Positions 1 to 5,564 of a stretch of 6,049 nt of DNA are shown here, in pieces. Position 1 is the first letter of the stretch, and each line of letters opens with the position of its first letter. The position numbers and the translations under genes were made by a program. The notes below the pieces were generated by a model. That model made no database searches and had not been told where the DNA came from. It saw only the letters and a list, made by a program, of their open reading frames with translations. The stretch comes from Clostridiales bacterium (lineage in GTDB: Bacteria; Bacillota; Clostridia; Oscillospirales; Oscillospiraceae): NCBI GenBank assembly GCA_029098065.1, contig JAQXNP010000019.1, forward strand, positions 1 to 6,049. Direction: 5' to 3'.

Positions 1-1278
1 AGCGACCTTCTCTTCCAGCGCCAGCAGGGCGGGGGAGGGGGCGCTGCCGGCCAGCCGGGCCCGGCTGGCCGCCTCGTCCCTCAGATCCACGGCCTTGTCG
101 GGCAGCCGCCGGTCGGGGAGGTAGCGCACCGACAGCCGGACGGCGGCATCCAGCGCCTCGTCGGAGATGGACAGCCGGTGGTGGCGCTCATACCGGGGCC
201 GCAGTCCCTCCAGAATCGTGCGGGTGTCCTCCGCTGAGGGCTCGGAGATGACCACCGGCTGAAAACGCCGCTCCAGGGCGGCGTCCTTTTCGATATATTT
301 CCGGTATTCCTCCGTGGTGGTGGCCCCCACCACCTGAAGATCCCCCCGGCCCAGAGCGGGTTTCAGGATATTGGCGGCGTCGATGGCCCCTTCGGCGCTG
401 CCCGCTCCCACGATGGTGTGGAGCTCATCCAGAAAGAGGATCACATCTCCCGCCCGGCGGACTTCCGCCAGAATATTTTTGACCCGCTCCTCGAACTCGC
501 CCCGGTATTTGGTGCCTGCCACCATGGAGGACAGATCCAGGGAGACCAGACGCTTGGAGGCCAGATCCTCCGGAACCTGTCCCCCTGCGATCGCCTGGGC
601 CAGGGCCTCCGCCACGGCGGTCTTGCCCACGCCGGGCTCCCCGATGAGGGCGGGGTTGTTTTTCCGCCGACGGGCCAGAATTTCGATCACCCGGTGGACC
701 TCCTTTTCCCGGCCGATGACGGGATCCAGTTCCCCGGCGGCGGCCAGGGCGGTGAGATCCCGGGAGAACTGGTCCAGCAGCTTGGTGGAGGAGGGCCGCT
801 CCTCCCGCTCGGGGCGGCGGCGTTCGGTGCCCCGGGATTCATAGGCTCCGAAGGCGCAGGTCACATCCCCCAAAAGCCGCCGGGGATCTTTCCCGGCGGC
901 CAGGATGACCCGTCCGGCCGCGCTGTCGCTCTGCTTCAGCAGCCCGGTGAGAAGGTGGCCGGTATCCGCCCGGGCGGCCCGGCAGCGTCTGGCCTCATCC
1001 AGAGCCAGCTCCAGACTGGCCCGGCACCGGGGGGTGAGTCCCTGGGCGGGAAGCCCTCCCGCGGTTCCCGTTCCCATCAGACGGATCAGAGCGGTGCGGA
1101 GAAGCTGGGCGGTGAGCCCGGCGGAGAGGAGGGCTTTGGCCCCCGGCCCCCGTCCCTCCCGGGCGATGCCCAGAAGCAGATGCTCAGTCCCCACATAGCT
1201 GTGGCCCAGTTCGGCGGCACTCTCCTGCGCCAGACGGAGGGCGGTCTCCGCCCCCGCGGTGAACTCAAGGGCGCTCAT
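1..1278 (-). CDS. clpC: ATP-dependent Clp protease ATP-binding subunit ClpC, N-terminal half (3' end outside window)
   Basis: AAA+ unfoldase that would feed substrates to the ClpP peptidase in the cytoplasm. The 426 visible codons give a Clp N domain with two repeats (about residues 1-140; the first has GTEHLLLGI at 30-38), a charged linker (147-165) and the first AAA+ module. Visible in D1 are Walker A GEPGVGKT (213-220), pore loop [12 protein letters not shown] (255-266), Walker B LFLDELHT (281-288), the ClpC-like [11 protein letters not shown] run (297-307) and the arginine-finger region LERRFQP (335-341). The start of the middle domain (about 400-426) follows, and the frame runs off the window. 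ClpC proteins usually exceed 800 residues, so D2 and the ClpP-docking loop are missing only because of the window edge. The ATG at 1278 has an AGAGGG ribosome binding site about 8 bases upstream. ClpA or ClpB are less likely given the D1 signature. No CtsR heptad repeats (GGTCAAA type) are visible upstream, so control by CtsR is not supported. Confidence 0.93.
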   Translation of the reverse strand, partial: MSALEFTAGAETALRLAQESAAELGHSYVGTEHLLLGIAREGRGPGAKALLSAGLTAQLLRTALIRLMGTGTAGGLPAQGLTPRCRASLELALDEARRCRAARADTGHLLTGLLKQSDSAAGRVILAAGKDPRRLLGDVTCAFGAYESRGTERRRPEREERPSSTKLLDQFSRDLTALAAAGELDPVIGREKEVHRVIEILARRRKNNPALIGEPGVGKTAVAEALAQAIAGGQVPEDLASKRLVSLDLSSMVAGTKYRGEFEERVKNILAEVRRAGDVILFLDELHTIVGAGSAEGAIDAANILKPALGRGDLQVVGATTTEEYRKYIEKDAALERRFQPVVISEPSAEDTRTILEGLRPRYERHHRLSISDEALDAAVRLSVRYLPDRRLPDKAVDLRDEAASRARLAGSAPSPALLALEEKVA

Positions 1279-1405
1279 GGGATTTTCCCTCTTTCCGCTT
1301 TTTGCTCCCCCGGCGGGGATGGGGGAGGCTTTTGAAGGCGCCCTCCAGCTCCGGGGTAAGGCTTCCTGCTGTCTCCATCCGGAAGGGTCCGGCCGGTCGT
1401 GCCAT
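1265..1405 (-). CDS. Candidate small protein, 46 aa, overlapping the clpC start
   Basis: An ATG at 1405 opens a 46-codon frame ending in TGA at 1265-1267, so its 3' end overlaps the first 14 bases of clpC in another frame. An AAAGGAG ribosome binding site (1415-1421) lies 9 bases upstream of the ATG, and no other gene is there to use it. The predicted product begins [14 protein letters not shown], has an acidic middle (PELEGAF) and a basic tail ([11 protein letters not shown]), and shows no cysteines, signal peptide or membrane helix. I do not recognise it; it is not McsA, which carries CxxC motifs and is far longer. It could be a genuine small protein or a leader peptide coupling translation into clpC. 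The good ribosome binding site and overlap support it; the short length and lack of a known family count against it. Confidence 0.45.
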   Translation of the reverse strand: MARPAGPFRMETAGSLTPELEGAFKSLPHPRRGSKKRKEGKSHERP

Positions 1406-1414
1406 GTGAACCGA

Positions 1415-1421
1415 CTCCTTT
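1415..1421 (-). promoter_or_regulatory. Ribosome binding site of the small frame upstream of clpC
   Basis: The minus strand reads AAAGGAG here, 9 bases before the ATG at 1405. It is the main reason to take the 46-codon frame seriously, since it is a better match to the anti-Shine-Dalgarno sequence than the AGAGGG site of clpC itself. Confidence 0.5.
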
Positions 1422-1526
1422 CATAAACATTTTCCGCTGAATATACCCATAACTGTCCCGCTGGTATGGGAATCAACCCCTGATTTCCTGTGTGAACAGG
1501 CCCGCCCGGCCCCGGTGAATTCCCCG

Positions 1527-1541
1527 CGGCGGTTCCCGCCG
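1527..1541. other. GC-rich hairpin in the clpC/ferredoxin intergenic region
   Basis: CGGCGG-TTC-CCGCCG is a perfect 6-bp stem, flanked by ATTCC (1519-1523) and GGAAT (the latter starting inside the stem at 1541). No T-tract follows on either strand, so it is not an intrinsic terminator. The rest of 1406-1619 holds no supported gene. Confidence 0.3.
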
Positions 1542-1619
1542 GAATGCGTCCTGAGGGGCGTGGGGCGGCGTGCGGATATCCTGCGATAAAAATATACCCA
1601 AAGTCGATAGAAATTAGCA

Positions 1620-1647
1620 TTGCAATTTAAAAATCGTGTGGTATAAT
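1620..1647 (+). promoter_or_regulatory. Promoter of the ferredoxin gene
   Basis: A perfect -10 TATAAT (1642-1647) is preceded by TGG (1639-1641), giving an extended -10. A -35-like TTGCAA (1620-1625) sits 16 bases upstream. Transcription should start near 1654, leaving a leader of about 25 bases that contains the ribosome binding site. It is the best sigma-A promoter in the window, as expected for an abundant electron carrier. Confidence 0.85.
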
Positions 1648-1678
1648 GAGGTCACATTTAATTTTGGAGGTGTAACCA

Positions 1679-1849
1679 ATGGCTTATGTGATCAGCAGCG
1701 CTTGTGTCAGCTGTGGTTCCTGTGCTGATTCCTGCCCCGTGGGCGCTATCTCTCAGGGCGATTCTCAGTACGTGATCGACGCCGGCGCCTGCATTGACTG
1801 CGGCTCCTGCGCCGGCACCTGCCCCACCGGTGCCATTGAGCAGGGCTAA
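1679..1849 (+). CDS. 2[4Fe-4S] clostridial-type ferredoxin, 56 aa
   Basis: Small soluble electron carrier. Two cluster-binding motifs are complete: C9-x2-C12-x2-C15-x3-C19-P and C38-x2-C41-x2-C44-x3-C48-P. In this family the first three cysteines of each motif plus the last of the other motif hold each 4Fe-4S cluster. Length and pseudo-twofold internal symmetry (residues 9-24 resemble 38-53) match clostridial ferredoxins of about 55 residues. The ATG at 1679 has GGAGGTG (1666-1672) at proper spacing. The gene has its own strong promoter and terminator, so it is monocistronic. In anaerobes such proteins serve pyruvate:ferredoxin oxidoreductase, hydrogenases and Rnf complexes; the neighbours do not show which partner applies here. 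Confidence 0.96.
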   Translation: MAYVISSACVSCGSCADSCPVGAISQGDSQYVIDAGACIDCGSCAGTCPTGAIEQG

Positions 1850-1870
1850 TTCATTTTAGCGCTACATGGA

Positions 1871-1909
1871 AAGAAGCCCGCCGCGAGTTTTCGCGGCGGG
1901 CTTCTTTTT
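1871..1909 (+). terminator. Rho-independent terminator of the ferredoxin gene, probably bidirectional
   Basis: A 16-bp perfect stem (1871-1886 pairing with 1891-1906) with a GTTT loop has a GC-rich core and runs into TTTTT (1905-1909). It starts 21 bases after the ferredoxin stop. The minus-strand DUF1653 gene ends at 1933, 24 bases away on the other side. Read from that side the same stem ends in CTTCTTTCC, a weaker T-tract, so it may terminate both convergent transcripts. Confidence 0.92.
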
Positions 1910-1932
1910 GGACGTTGAAAATGATGGGGCCT

Positions 1933-2160
1933 TCAGAGCTCTTCAAACCGGTAAAACTGCCCGGCGTCGGGATATTTTTCCCGATCCACCGGAGAAAGAA
2001 ACATGTCGCAGGGTCTGGCAAAGATGCCGAAGTCCCCATAGAGAGCCTCGTAGATGACCAGCTTTTCCCTGCTCTCCGTATGAGTGGCGATGGTGAGTAC
2101 GCGGTAAAGACGGCCTTTAAAGTGCCGGTAGATACCGCCGATTTTCAGTTCCCGTTCCAT
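1933..2160 (-). CDS. DUF1653 domain-containing protein, 75 aa
   Basis: Small cytoplasmic protein made up entirely of a DUF1653 domain, a family of unknown function. Recognisable conserved pieces are YRHFKG (11-16), the central [21 protein letters not shown] stretch (24-45), RPCDMF (49-54) and an aromatic tail ending FYRFEEL. The ATG at 2160 is preferred over the in-frame TTG at 2175 because GGGAGG (2168-2173) lies exactly 7 bases before it, and the longer frame would start inside that site. It lies 31 bases downstream of the hydrolase gene with no terminator between, so the two are probably cotranscribed. It ends shortly before the hairpin shared with the ferredoxin gene. There is no sequence evidence for a functional link to the hydrolase. 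Confidence 0.9.
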   Translation of the reverse strand: MERELKIGGIYRHFKGRLYRVLTIATHTESREKLVIYEALYGDFGIFARPCDMFLSPVDREKYPDAGQFYRFEEL

Positions 2161-2191
2161 AGACACACCTCCCAAAAGCGGATGGCCGCGC

Positions 2192-3151
2192 TCACAGATC
2201 TTCCAGCAGGAACCGGCCCGCGCTCTCCATGGCCAGGTCGGCGGTATGCATGGGGAACATCTGGAAGACGTGCCACATGTCTTTCCAGACCTCCAGACGG
2301 CAGGGCACGCCCGCGGCCACCATCCGGTCCCGGAGCCGGACGGAATCGGAGTAGAGGATCTCGTTGGTGCCGACCTGGATCAGTGTGGGCGGAAAGTGGC
2401 TGAGATCGCCGAGAAGCGGGGAGAGAAGGGGATCGGTGAGGTCGTGATCCCGGGCATAGACGGACCGCACCGCCTGAATATAGTCCAGGGTGAGCATGGG
2501 GTCGATCTCTGCCCGCTGGGTATAGGATTTGCCGCTGGCGGTCATATCGGTCCAGGGGGACATGAGGACCAGCCGGGCGGGAAGCCTTCGCTCCTGGGCC
2601 TTCAGACGGTGGCAGAGCACCAGAGCCAGGTTGCCTCCGGCGGAGTCCCCGGCGACCACCGCATCCCGGGCCCCATAGCCCAGATACATCAGGTGGTCCC
2701 AGGCTTTCAGCGCATCGTCCGCGGCGGCGGGAAAGGGATGTTCCGGGGCCAGACGGTATTCAAAGCAGAACACCGCGTAGCCGGTGACCTCGGCCAGTTT
2801 GGCGGCCAGAGGGCGGGAATAGCCCAGGTTGCCGCTGGTATAGCCGCCGCCATGGCAGTAAAGGATAACCTTCTGCTTTTCCCGCCAGTGGCTGGGAGTG
2901 GTCCAGGCGGCGGGCATCCCGTCCAGGTCAAAGGGAGACCAGTTCACCCCTCTCCGGGGAGTCACCAGACGGCCCAGAAGCTCCTGCCCGGCCCGCTGGC
3001 GTTCCAGGTCCTCCAGTGCCATGGACTCCGGAGACGCGGCCGAGTGGATGGCCTTCAGAGCCCGCATCACCGGCTCCAGCCGTTTGTCCTCCGCCATGCG
3101 GGGCTGGTCGGCGGAGTGTGTGATCCGTTTCGTGGGGCGGCGCTCTTCCAT
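2192..3151 (-). CDS. Alpha/beta-hydrolase, hormone-sensitive-lipase (family IV) type esterase, 319 aa
   Basis: Predicted cytoplasmic carboxylesterase acting on short or medium acyl esters; the substrate is unknown. The order of motifs is typical of bacterial HSL-like enzymes: oxyanion-hole HGGGY (100-104), [12 protein letters not shown] (132-143), nucleophile elbow GDSAGG (168-173, nucleophile Ser170), SPWTDM (198-203) and the histidine region DMWHVFQMF (291-299, His294). The acid should fall in [10 protein letters not shown] (261-270), where Glu264 occupies the usual Asp position, with Asp269 as an alternative. Length is normal for the family, and there is no signal peptide or membrane helix. 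The ATG at 3151 has AAAGGAGG (3158-3165) 6 bases upstream. The frame stays open far upstream, but that part is antisense to the acyltransferase gene and lies beyond the promoter. The gene is first in a pair with DUF1653 and divergent from an acyltransferase operon, hinting at opposing ester chemistry. Confidence 0.93.
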   Translation of the reverse strand: MEERRPTKRITHSADQPRMAEDKRLEPVMRALKAIHSAASPESMALEDLERQRAGQELLGRLVTPRRGVNWSPFDLDGMPAAWTTPSHWREKQKVILYCHGGGYTSGNLGYSRPLAAKLAEVTGYAVFCFEYRLAPEHPFPAAADDALKAWDHLMYLGYGARDAVVAGDSAGGNLALVLCHRLKAQERRLPARLVLMSPWTDMTASGKSYTQRAEIDPMLTLDYIQAVRSVYARDHDLTDPLLSPLLGDLSHFPPTLIQVGTNEILYSDSVRLRDRMVAAGVPCRLEVWKDMWHVFQMFPMHTADLAMESAGRFLLEDL

Positions 3152-3228
3152 GAGTTTCCTCCTTTCGCGTGGATTTTTCCGATAAAATACATCAATATTG
3201 GCCCGAGGCCCAAAGCGGGTTAAGTATT

Positions 3229-3239
3229 TTACATTGTAA
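3229..3239. promoter_or_regulatory. Palindrome over the hydrolase -10 element, candidate operator
   Basis: TTACA-T-TGTAA is a perfect 11-base palindrome with one central base, and it covers all of the hydrolase -10 hexamer. A bound dimeric regulator here would block that promoter and sit about 27 bases from the -35 of the divergent one. Half-sites of the TACA/TGTA kind occur in several repressor families (BlaI/CopY-like sites, for example, with different spacing). No regulator gene is in the window, so the assignment is open. Confidence 0.4.
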
Positions 3240-3261
3240 CATGCAGGGCGGAGAAAGTAAA
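3233..3261 (-). promoter_or_regulatory. Promoter of the hydrolase-DUF1653 transcript
   Basis: On the minus strand a -35-like TTTACT (3256-3261) is followed after 17 bases by -10 TACAAT (3233-3238), preceded by TGT, giving an extended -10. The predicted start near 3226 leaves a leader of about 75 bases before the hydrolase ATG. The leader contains an imperfect GC hairpin (3198-3213) of unknown meaning. Confidence 0.65.
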
Positions 3262-3265
3262 GGTG

Positions 3266-3294
3266 TTGCGCGGGGGCCGTCGGGATGGTACAAT
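3266..3294 (+). promoter_or_regulatory. Promoter of the acyltransferase operon
   Basis: A -35-like TTGCGC (3266-3271) is followed after 17 bases by -10 TACAAT (3289-3294), preceded by TGG, giving an extended -10. Transcription would start near 3301, about 76 bases before the TTG start codon at 3377. Only 4 bases separate this element from the divergent hydrolase promoter. Confidence 0.65.
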
Positions 3295-3363
3295 AGCCCT
3301 GCCGCTTCAGGACATGGGCGAAACCAGTGAAACCGCGGCTGCGCTGCAACGGGCTGACGGGGA

Positions 3364-3370
3364 GAGGAGG
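3364..3370 (+). promoter_or_regulatory. Ribosome binding site that fixes a TTG start
   Basis: GAGGAGG ends 6 bases before TTG at 3377. No ATG or GTG in this frame has a comparable site. The upstream GTG at 3263 that would lengthen the protein lies upstream of the promoter -10 and so would not be transcribed. Confidence 0.8.
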
Positions 3371-3376
3371 GATACT

Positions 3377-4657
3377 TTGCCGAAAGGAAAAAAGCCGGAG
3401 TGGTATACGCTGGACAACGCGGGGATCCTCTACTCTGCGATCCAGAAGGAGGAGTATTCCGCCGTCTACCGTTTTTCCGCCGTTCTCACCGAACCGGTGG
3501 ATCCCGAAGCGCTTCAGCGGGCGGTGGATGAGTGCATGCCCCGCTTTCCCGGCTTTGCCGTGCGGATCAAGCGGGGCGCGTTTTGGTACTACTTGGAGCC
3601 CAACGATGCCCCCGGCCCCTTCGTGAAGCCGGATATTGCCAATCCCTGCCAGCCGGTGCGCTTCCAGGAGGATAACGGCTGGCTCATCCGGTTCTATTAT
3701 TATGAAAAACGGATTTCCCTGGAGGTGTTCCATGCCCTGTCCGACGGCGCGGGGGCGATGGTGTTTTTCCGCACGGTGCTGGCGGCCTATCTCCGGGAGA
3801 TGGGCCACGATGTGCCCTATGCCGGCCCGGGGATGCTGGATCTCCGGGAGCCGCCGCTGAAGGAAGAGCGGGAGGACGCCTACGCCCGTTACGCGGGAAA
3901 ACGGACGCTCCGGGGCGGGATGAAAAAGAAGGCCTACCCCAATACAGGTACGCCGGAGCCCTTTTATACCTTCAACGTGACCATGGGGTTTGTGCCGCTG
4001 GACAAACTGCGTCAGACGGCGGGGGATCTGGGAGTGACGGTGACCGAGTATCTCGCCGCCGTGTTTCTGAAGGTCCTCATCGACAAGCAGCGCCGGGAGA
4101 ACCCGGTGCGGGAACGGCCGGTGGCGCTGGCGATTCCGGTGAATCTGCGGCCCTGGTTTCCCTCTGCCACCCTGCGGAATTTTATCATCACGATCCGTCC
4201 CTGTATCGATCCGTCTCTGGGGGAATACCCCTTTGAAGATGTGCTGAATTATACCCATCACTATATGCGCATGGCGCAGGATCGGGCCCAAATGCGGGCT
4301 GCCTTTACCGGAAACGTCCGCTTTCAGACCAACAAGCTGCTGGGGATCATCCCGGTGTTTTTGAAAAACCCCATCATGGCGCTCAGCTACCGGCTGGCCG
4401 GGGTGCGGCCCTACTCCGGCACCTACACCAATCCGGGGGCCTTCAGGGTCCCCCACGAGATGAGACCCCATATCAGCCACATGGAGGTCATTCTGGGACA
4501 GGCCACGGTGCCCCGTCCCCACTGTGCCTCCATCAGCTACGGCAATACCATGGAGATCACCTTTGCCGGGACCCAGAAGGAGACCGACACCGAGCGGGAC
4601 TTTTTCCGCTTTCTGGTGAAAGCGGGCATTCCGGTGAAGGTGGTATCCAATCGTTGA
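3377..4657 (+). CDS. Alcohol-acetyltransferase-like HxxxD acyltransferase (condensation-domain superfamily), 426 aa
   Basis: Predicted CoA- or carrier-dependent acyltransferase forming esters or amides; acceptor and donor are unknown. The active-site motif HALSDG (119-124) matches the HxxxDG signature shared by alcohol acetyltransferases, PapA-type enzymes, wax-ester synthases and NRPS condensation domains; His119 would be the base. The second half carries PVNLRPWFP (254-262) and TLRNF (265-269), resembling the conserved N-x-R and solvent-channel region of the superfamily. Length of about 430 fits a two-lobed stand-alone enzyme, with no carrier domain, signal peptide or membrane helix. The start is TTG at 3377, chosen from the ribosome binding site and promoter position; the first residues read (M)PKGKKPEWYTLDNAG, a sensible start for this fold. 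The stop lies 14 bases before the next gene, so the two form an operon. Best guess is the alcohol acetyltransferase family (PF07247/COG4908); which subfamily is uncertain. Confidence 0.85.
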   Translation: MPKGKKPEWYTLDNAGILYSAIQKEEYSAVYRFSAVLTEPVDPEALQRAVDECMPRFPGFAVRIKRGAFWYYLEPNDAPGPFVKPDIANPCQPVRFQEDNGWLIRFYYYEKRISLEVFHALSDGAGAMVFFRTVLAAYLREMGHDVPYAGPGMLDLREPPLKEEREDAYARYAGKRTLRGGMKKKAYPNTGTPEPFYTFNVTMGFVPLDKLRQTAGDLGVTVTEYLAAVFLKVLIDKQRRENPVRERPVALAIPVNLRPWFPSATLRNFIITIRPCIDPSLGEYPFEDVLNYTHHYMRMAQDRAQMRAAFTGNVRFQTNKLLGIIPVFLKNPIMALSYRLAGVRPYSGTYTNPGAFRVPHEMRPHISHMEVILGQATVPRPHCASISYGNTMEITFAGTQKETDTERDFFRFLVKAGIPVKVVSNR

Positions 4658-4664
4658 AAGGAGG
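4657..4664 (+). promoter_or_regulatory. Ribosome binding site of the zinc-ribbon membrane protein gene
   Basis: AAAGGAGG begins in the stop codon of the acyltransferase gene and ends 7 bases before ATG 4672. It decides that start over the in-frame TTG at 4654, which would add six residues and place the start before the site. Confidence 0.85.
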
Positions 4665-4671
4665 GAACGTC

Positions 4672-5370
4672 ATGTCTTACTGCGTACACTGCGGCGTGGA
4701 GCTGGACGCCACCGCTGAGGTCTGCCCTCTCTGCGGGACTCCGGTGATTGATCCGGGGCAGCCGGTGGACCGGATATCGCCCAAACCCTTTCCGACACAG
4801 CGGGGAGAGGTGAAGCCGGTGTCCAAAAAAGAGGCGGCCCTTCTGATTACGGTGACGCTGGCCTCTGTTTCCGTGGCCTGCGGGATCCTGAACCTCTTCC
4901 TGAGGACCGGGCAGGTCTGGTCCCTCTATATTATCGGAGCGGCGGCCATGCTGTGGCTGTGGTTTGTGCCCCCGCTGCTGGACCGGAAGCTGAACCTTTT
5001 TCTCCGGCTGGCGCTGAATGCGGGAGCGGTTGCCCTGTATGTCTTTCTGATTGCCCTGGCCAACCACGGTTTTGACTGGTACCTCGGTCTGGCTCTGCCC
5101 ATTATCCTGACCGGCGGGGGATTGGTTCTTTTCCTGGCGCTGGTGCTGCGTGGGCGATCCATCCTGACCACAGTGACCCTGCTGCTGGGCACGACGGGAG
5201 TCTACTGCCTGTTTATCGAGGGCTTTATCCGCCGCTATTTTACCGGGTCGGCGGCGCTCAGCTGGTCCCTGGTGGTGATGGCGGTATGCGTGGCCATTAT
5301 CGTGCCTCTGGTGATCGTTCGCCGGGTCCCCTCGCTCCGGGAGGAAGCCCGCCGGCGGTTTCACATGTGA
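4672..5370 (+). CDS. Zinc-ribbon, six-helix integral membrane protein (DUF6320-like), 232 aa
   Basis: Membrane protein of unknown function. A short N-terminal zinc ribbon uses C4-x2-C7 and C18-x2-C21 (CVHCG and CPLCG). A proline-rich linker (22-50) follows, then about six hydrophobic helices near 55-77, 82-102, 109-130, 135-158, 164-184 and 196-217, ending in a basic tail (RRVPSLREEARRRFHM). By the positive-inside rule the ribbon and tail should both be cytoplasmic, which suits an even number of helices. No catalytic motif is visible. The layout agrees with what I recall of DUF6320 proteins; a search is needed to confirm the family. It is tightly coupled to the acyltransferase gene, which suggests it anchors that enzyme, moves its substrate or product, or senses its effect. 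No hairpin terminator is seen after it. Confidence 0.8.
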   Translation: MSYCVHCGVELDATAEVCPLCGTPVIDPGQPVDRISPKPFPTQRGEVKPVSKKEAALLITVTLASVSVACGILNLFLRTGQVWSLYIIGAAAMLWLWFVPPLLDRKLNLFLRLALNAGAVALYVFLIALANHGFDWYLGLALPIILTGGGLVLFLALVLRGRSILTTVTLLLGTTGVYCLFIEGFIRRYFTGSAALSWSLVVMAVCVAIIVPLVIVRRVPSLREEARRRFHM

Positions 5371-5412
5371 ACGTTCCGCACCGGGAGAGGTGAGATATAC
5401 AAAGAAATATTA

Positions 5413-5436
5413 AATATTCAAATAAAAATGAATATT
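5413..5436. promoter_or_regulatory. AT-rich inverted repeat upstream of argG, possible ArgR half-sites
   Basis: AATATTCA (5413-5420) and TGAATATT (5429-5436) are perfect 8-base inverted arms around an 8-base A-rich spacer. TGAAT and ATTCA are the half-sites of the ARG box bound by ArgR/AhrC. The right arm is also followed by ATTCG (5437-5441), giving TGAAT-ATT-ATTCG, one base short of the usual 4-base spacing. It is too AT-rich to act as a terminator for the upstream operon. Confidence 0.4.
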
Positions 5437-5479
5437 ATTCGTCTGACTAGGATAATGCACCAATCAGAATGGGACAGAT

Positions 5480-5495
5480 ACGCATATTTATGCAA
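5480..5495. promoter_or_regulatory. Candidate ARG box upstream of the argG promoter
   Basis: GCATA-TT-TATGC (5482-5493) is a perfect inverted repeat. Read as CGCAT-ATTT-ATGCA it has the two half-sites and 4-base A/T spacer of the ARG box consensus (TGAAT-wwww-ATTCA), with three mismatches. It lies about 10 bases upstream of the -35 of argG, so it could be the second site of a pair with 5413-5441. The assignment rests on pattern and location. Confidence 0.45.
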
Positions 5496-5503
5496 ATTAC
5501 CTC

Positions 5504-5532
5504 TTGCTTTTCCTGCCGGGCCGTGGTAGACT
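5504..5532 (+). promoter_or_regulatory. Promoter of argG
   Basis: TTGCTT (5504-5509), a 17-base spacer and TAGACT (5527-5532) preceded by TGG (5524-5526). The -10 is weak but is helped by the extended element. The start would be near 5539, about 26 bases before the ATG. Confidence 0.6.
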
Positions 5533-5564
5533 ATGCTCAACTTCAAAAACGGAGGTCCTTTTCC

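Noticed and set aside
371..1335. Plus-strand open frames of 157, 305 and 97 codons
   Set aside because: They are shadows antisense to clpC, which has intact motifs in order. Their products are low-complexity Gly/Pro/Arg/Ser sequences without a supporting promoter.
1866..2403. Overlapping plus-strand frames of 63 and 162 codons after the ferredoxin
   Set aside because: They run through the terminator and opposite DUF1653 and the esterase, with no ribosome binding site. Translated text is Arg/Pro/Ser-rich.
3198..3213. TTGGCC/GGCC(c)AA hairpin in the hydrolase leader
   Set aside because: Short and imperfect, no T-tract, and too far from the ribosome binding site to hide it. Chance is likely in GC-rich DNA.
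2246..3223. Plus-strand 325-codon open frame
   Set aside because: Antisense to the esterase and repetitive in His, Gly and Pro. The esterase has the full set of catalytic motifs and a strong ribosome binding site.
3301..3376. Possible riboswitch in the acyltransferase leader (some resemblance to c-di-GMP or cobalamin core strings)
   Set aside because: The leader is only about 76 bases and lacks the ordered conserved core of either class; short matches are not enough.
3152..4522. Long minus-strand open extension upstream of the hydrolase, giving an apparent 776-aa fusion
   Set aside because: The extra 457 residues are antisense to the well-supported acyltransferase, rich in His, Gly, Arg and Pro with no recognisable domain, and lie upstream of the hydrolase promoter and ribosome binding site. 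It is open because GC-biased codons suppress stops on the opposite strand.
4537..5364. Minus-strand 275-codon open frame
   Set aside because: Antisense to the zinc-ribbon membrane gene, Gln/His/Arg-rich, no known domain.
5371..5564. T-box or attenuator upstream of argG
   Set aside because: No T-box core sequence and no GC-rich terminator hairpin with a T-tract is present. The repeats are AT-rich and better explained as protein sites.
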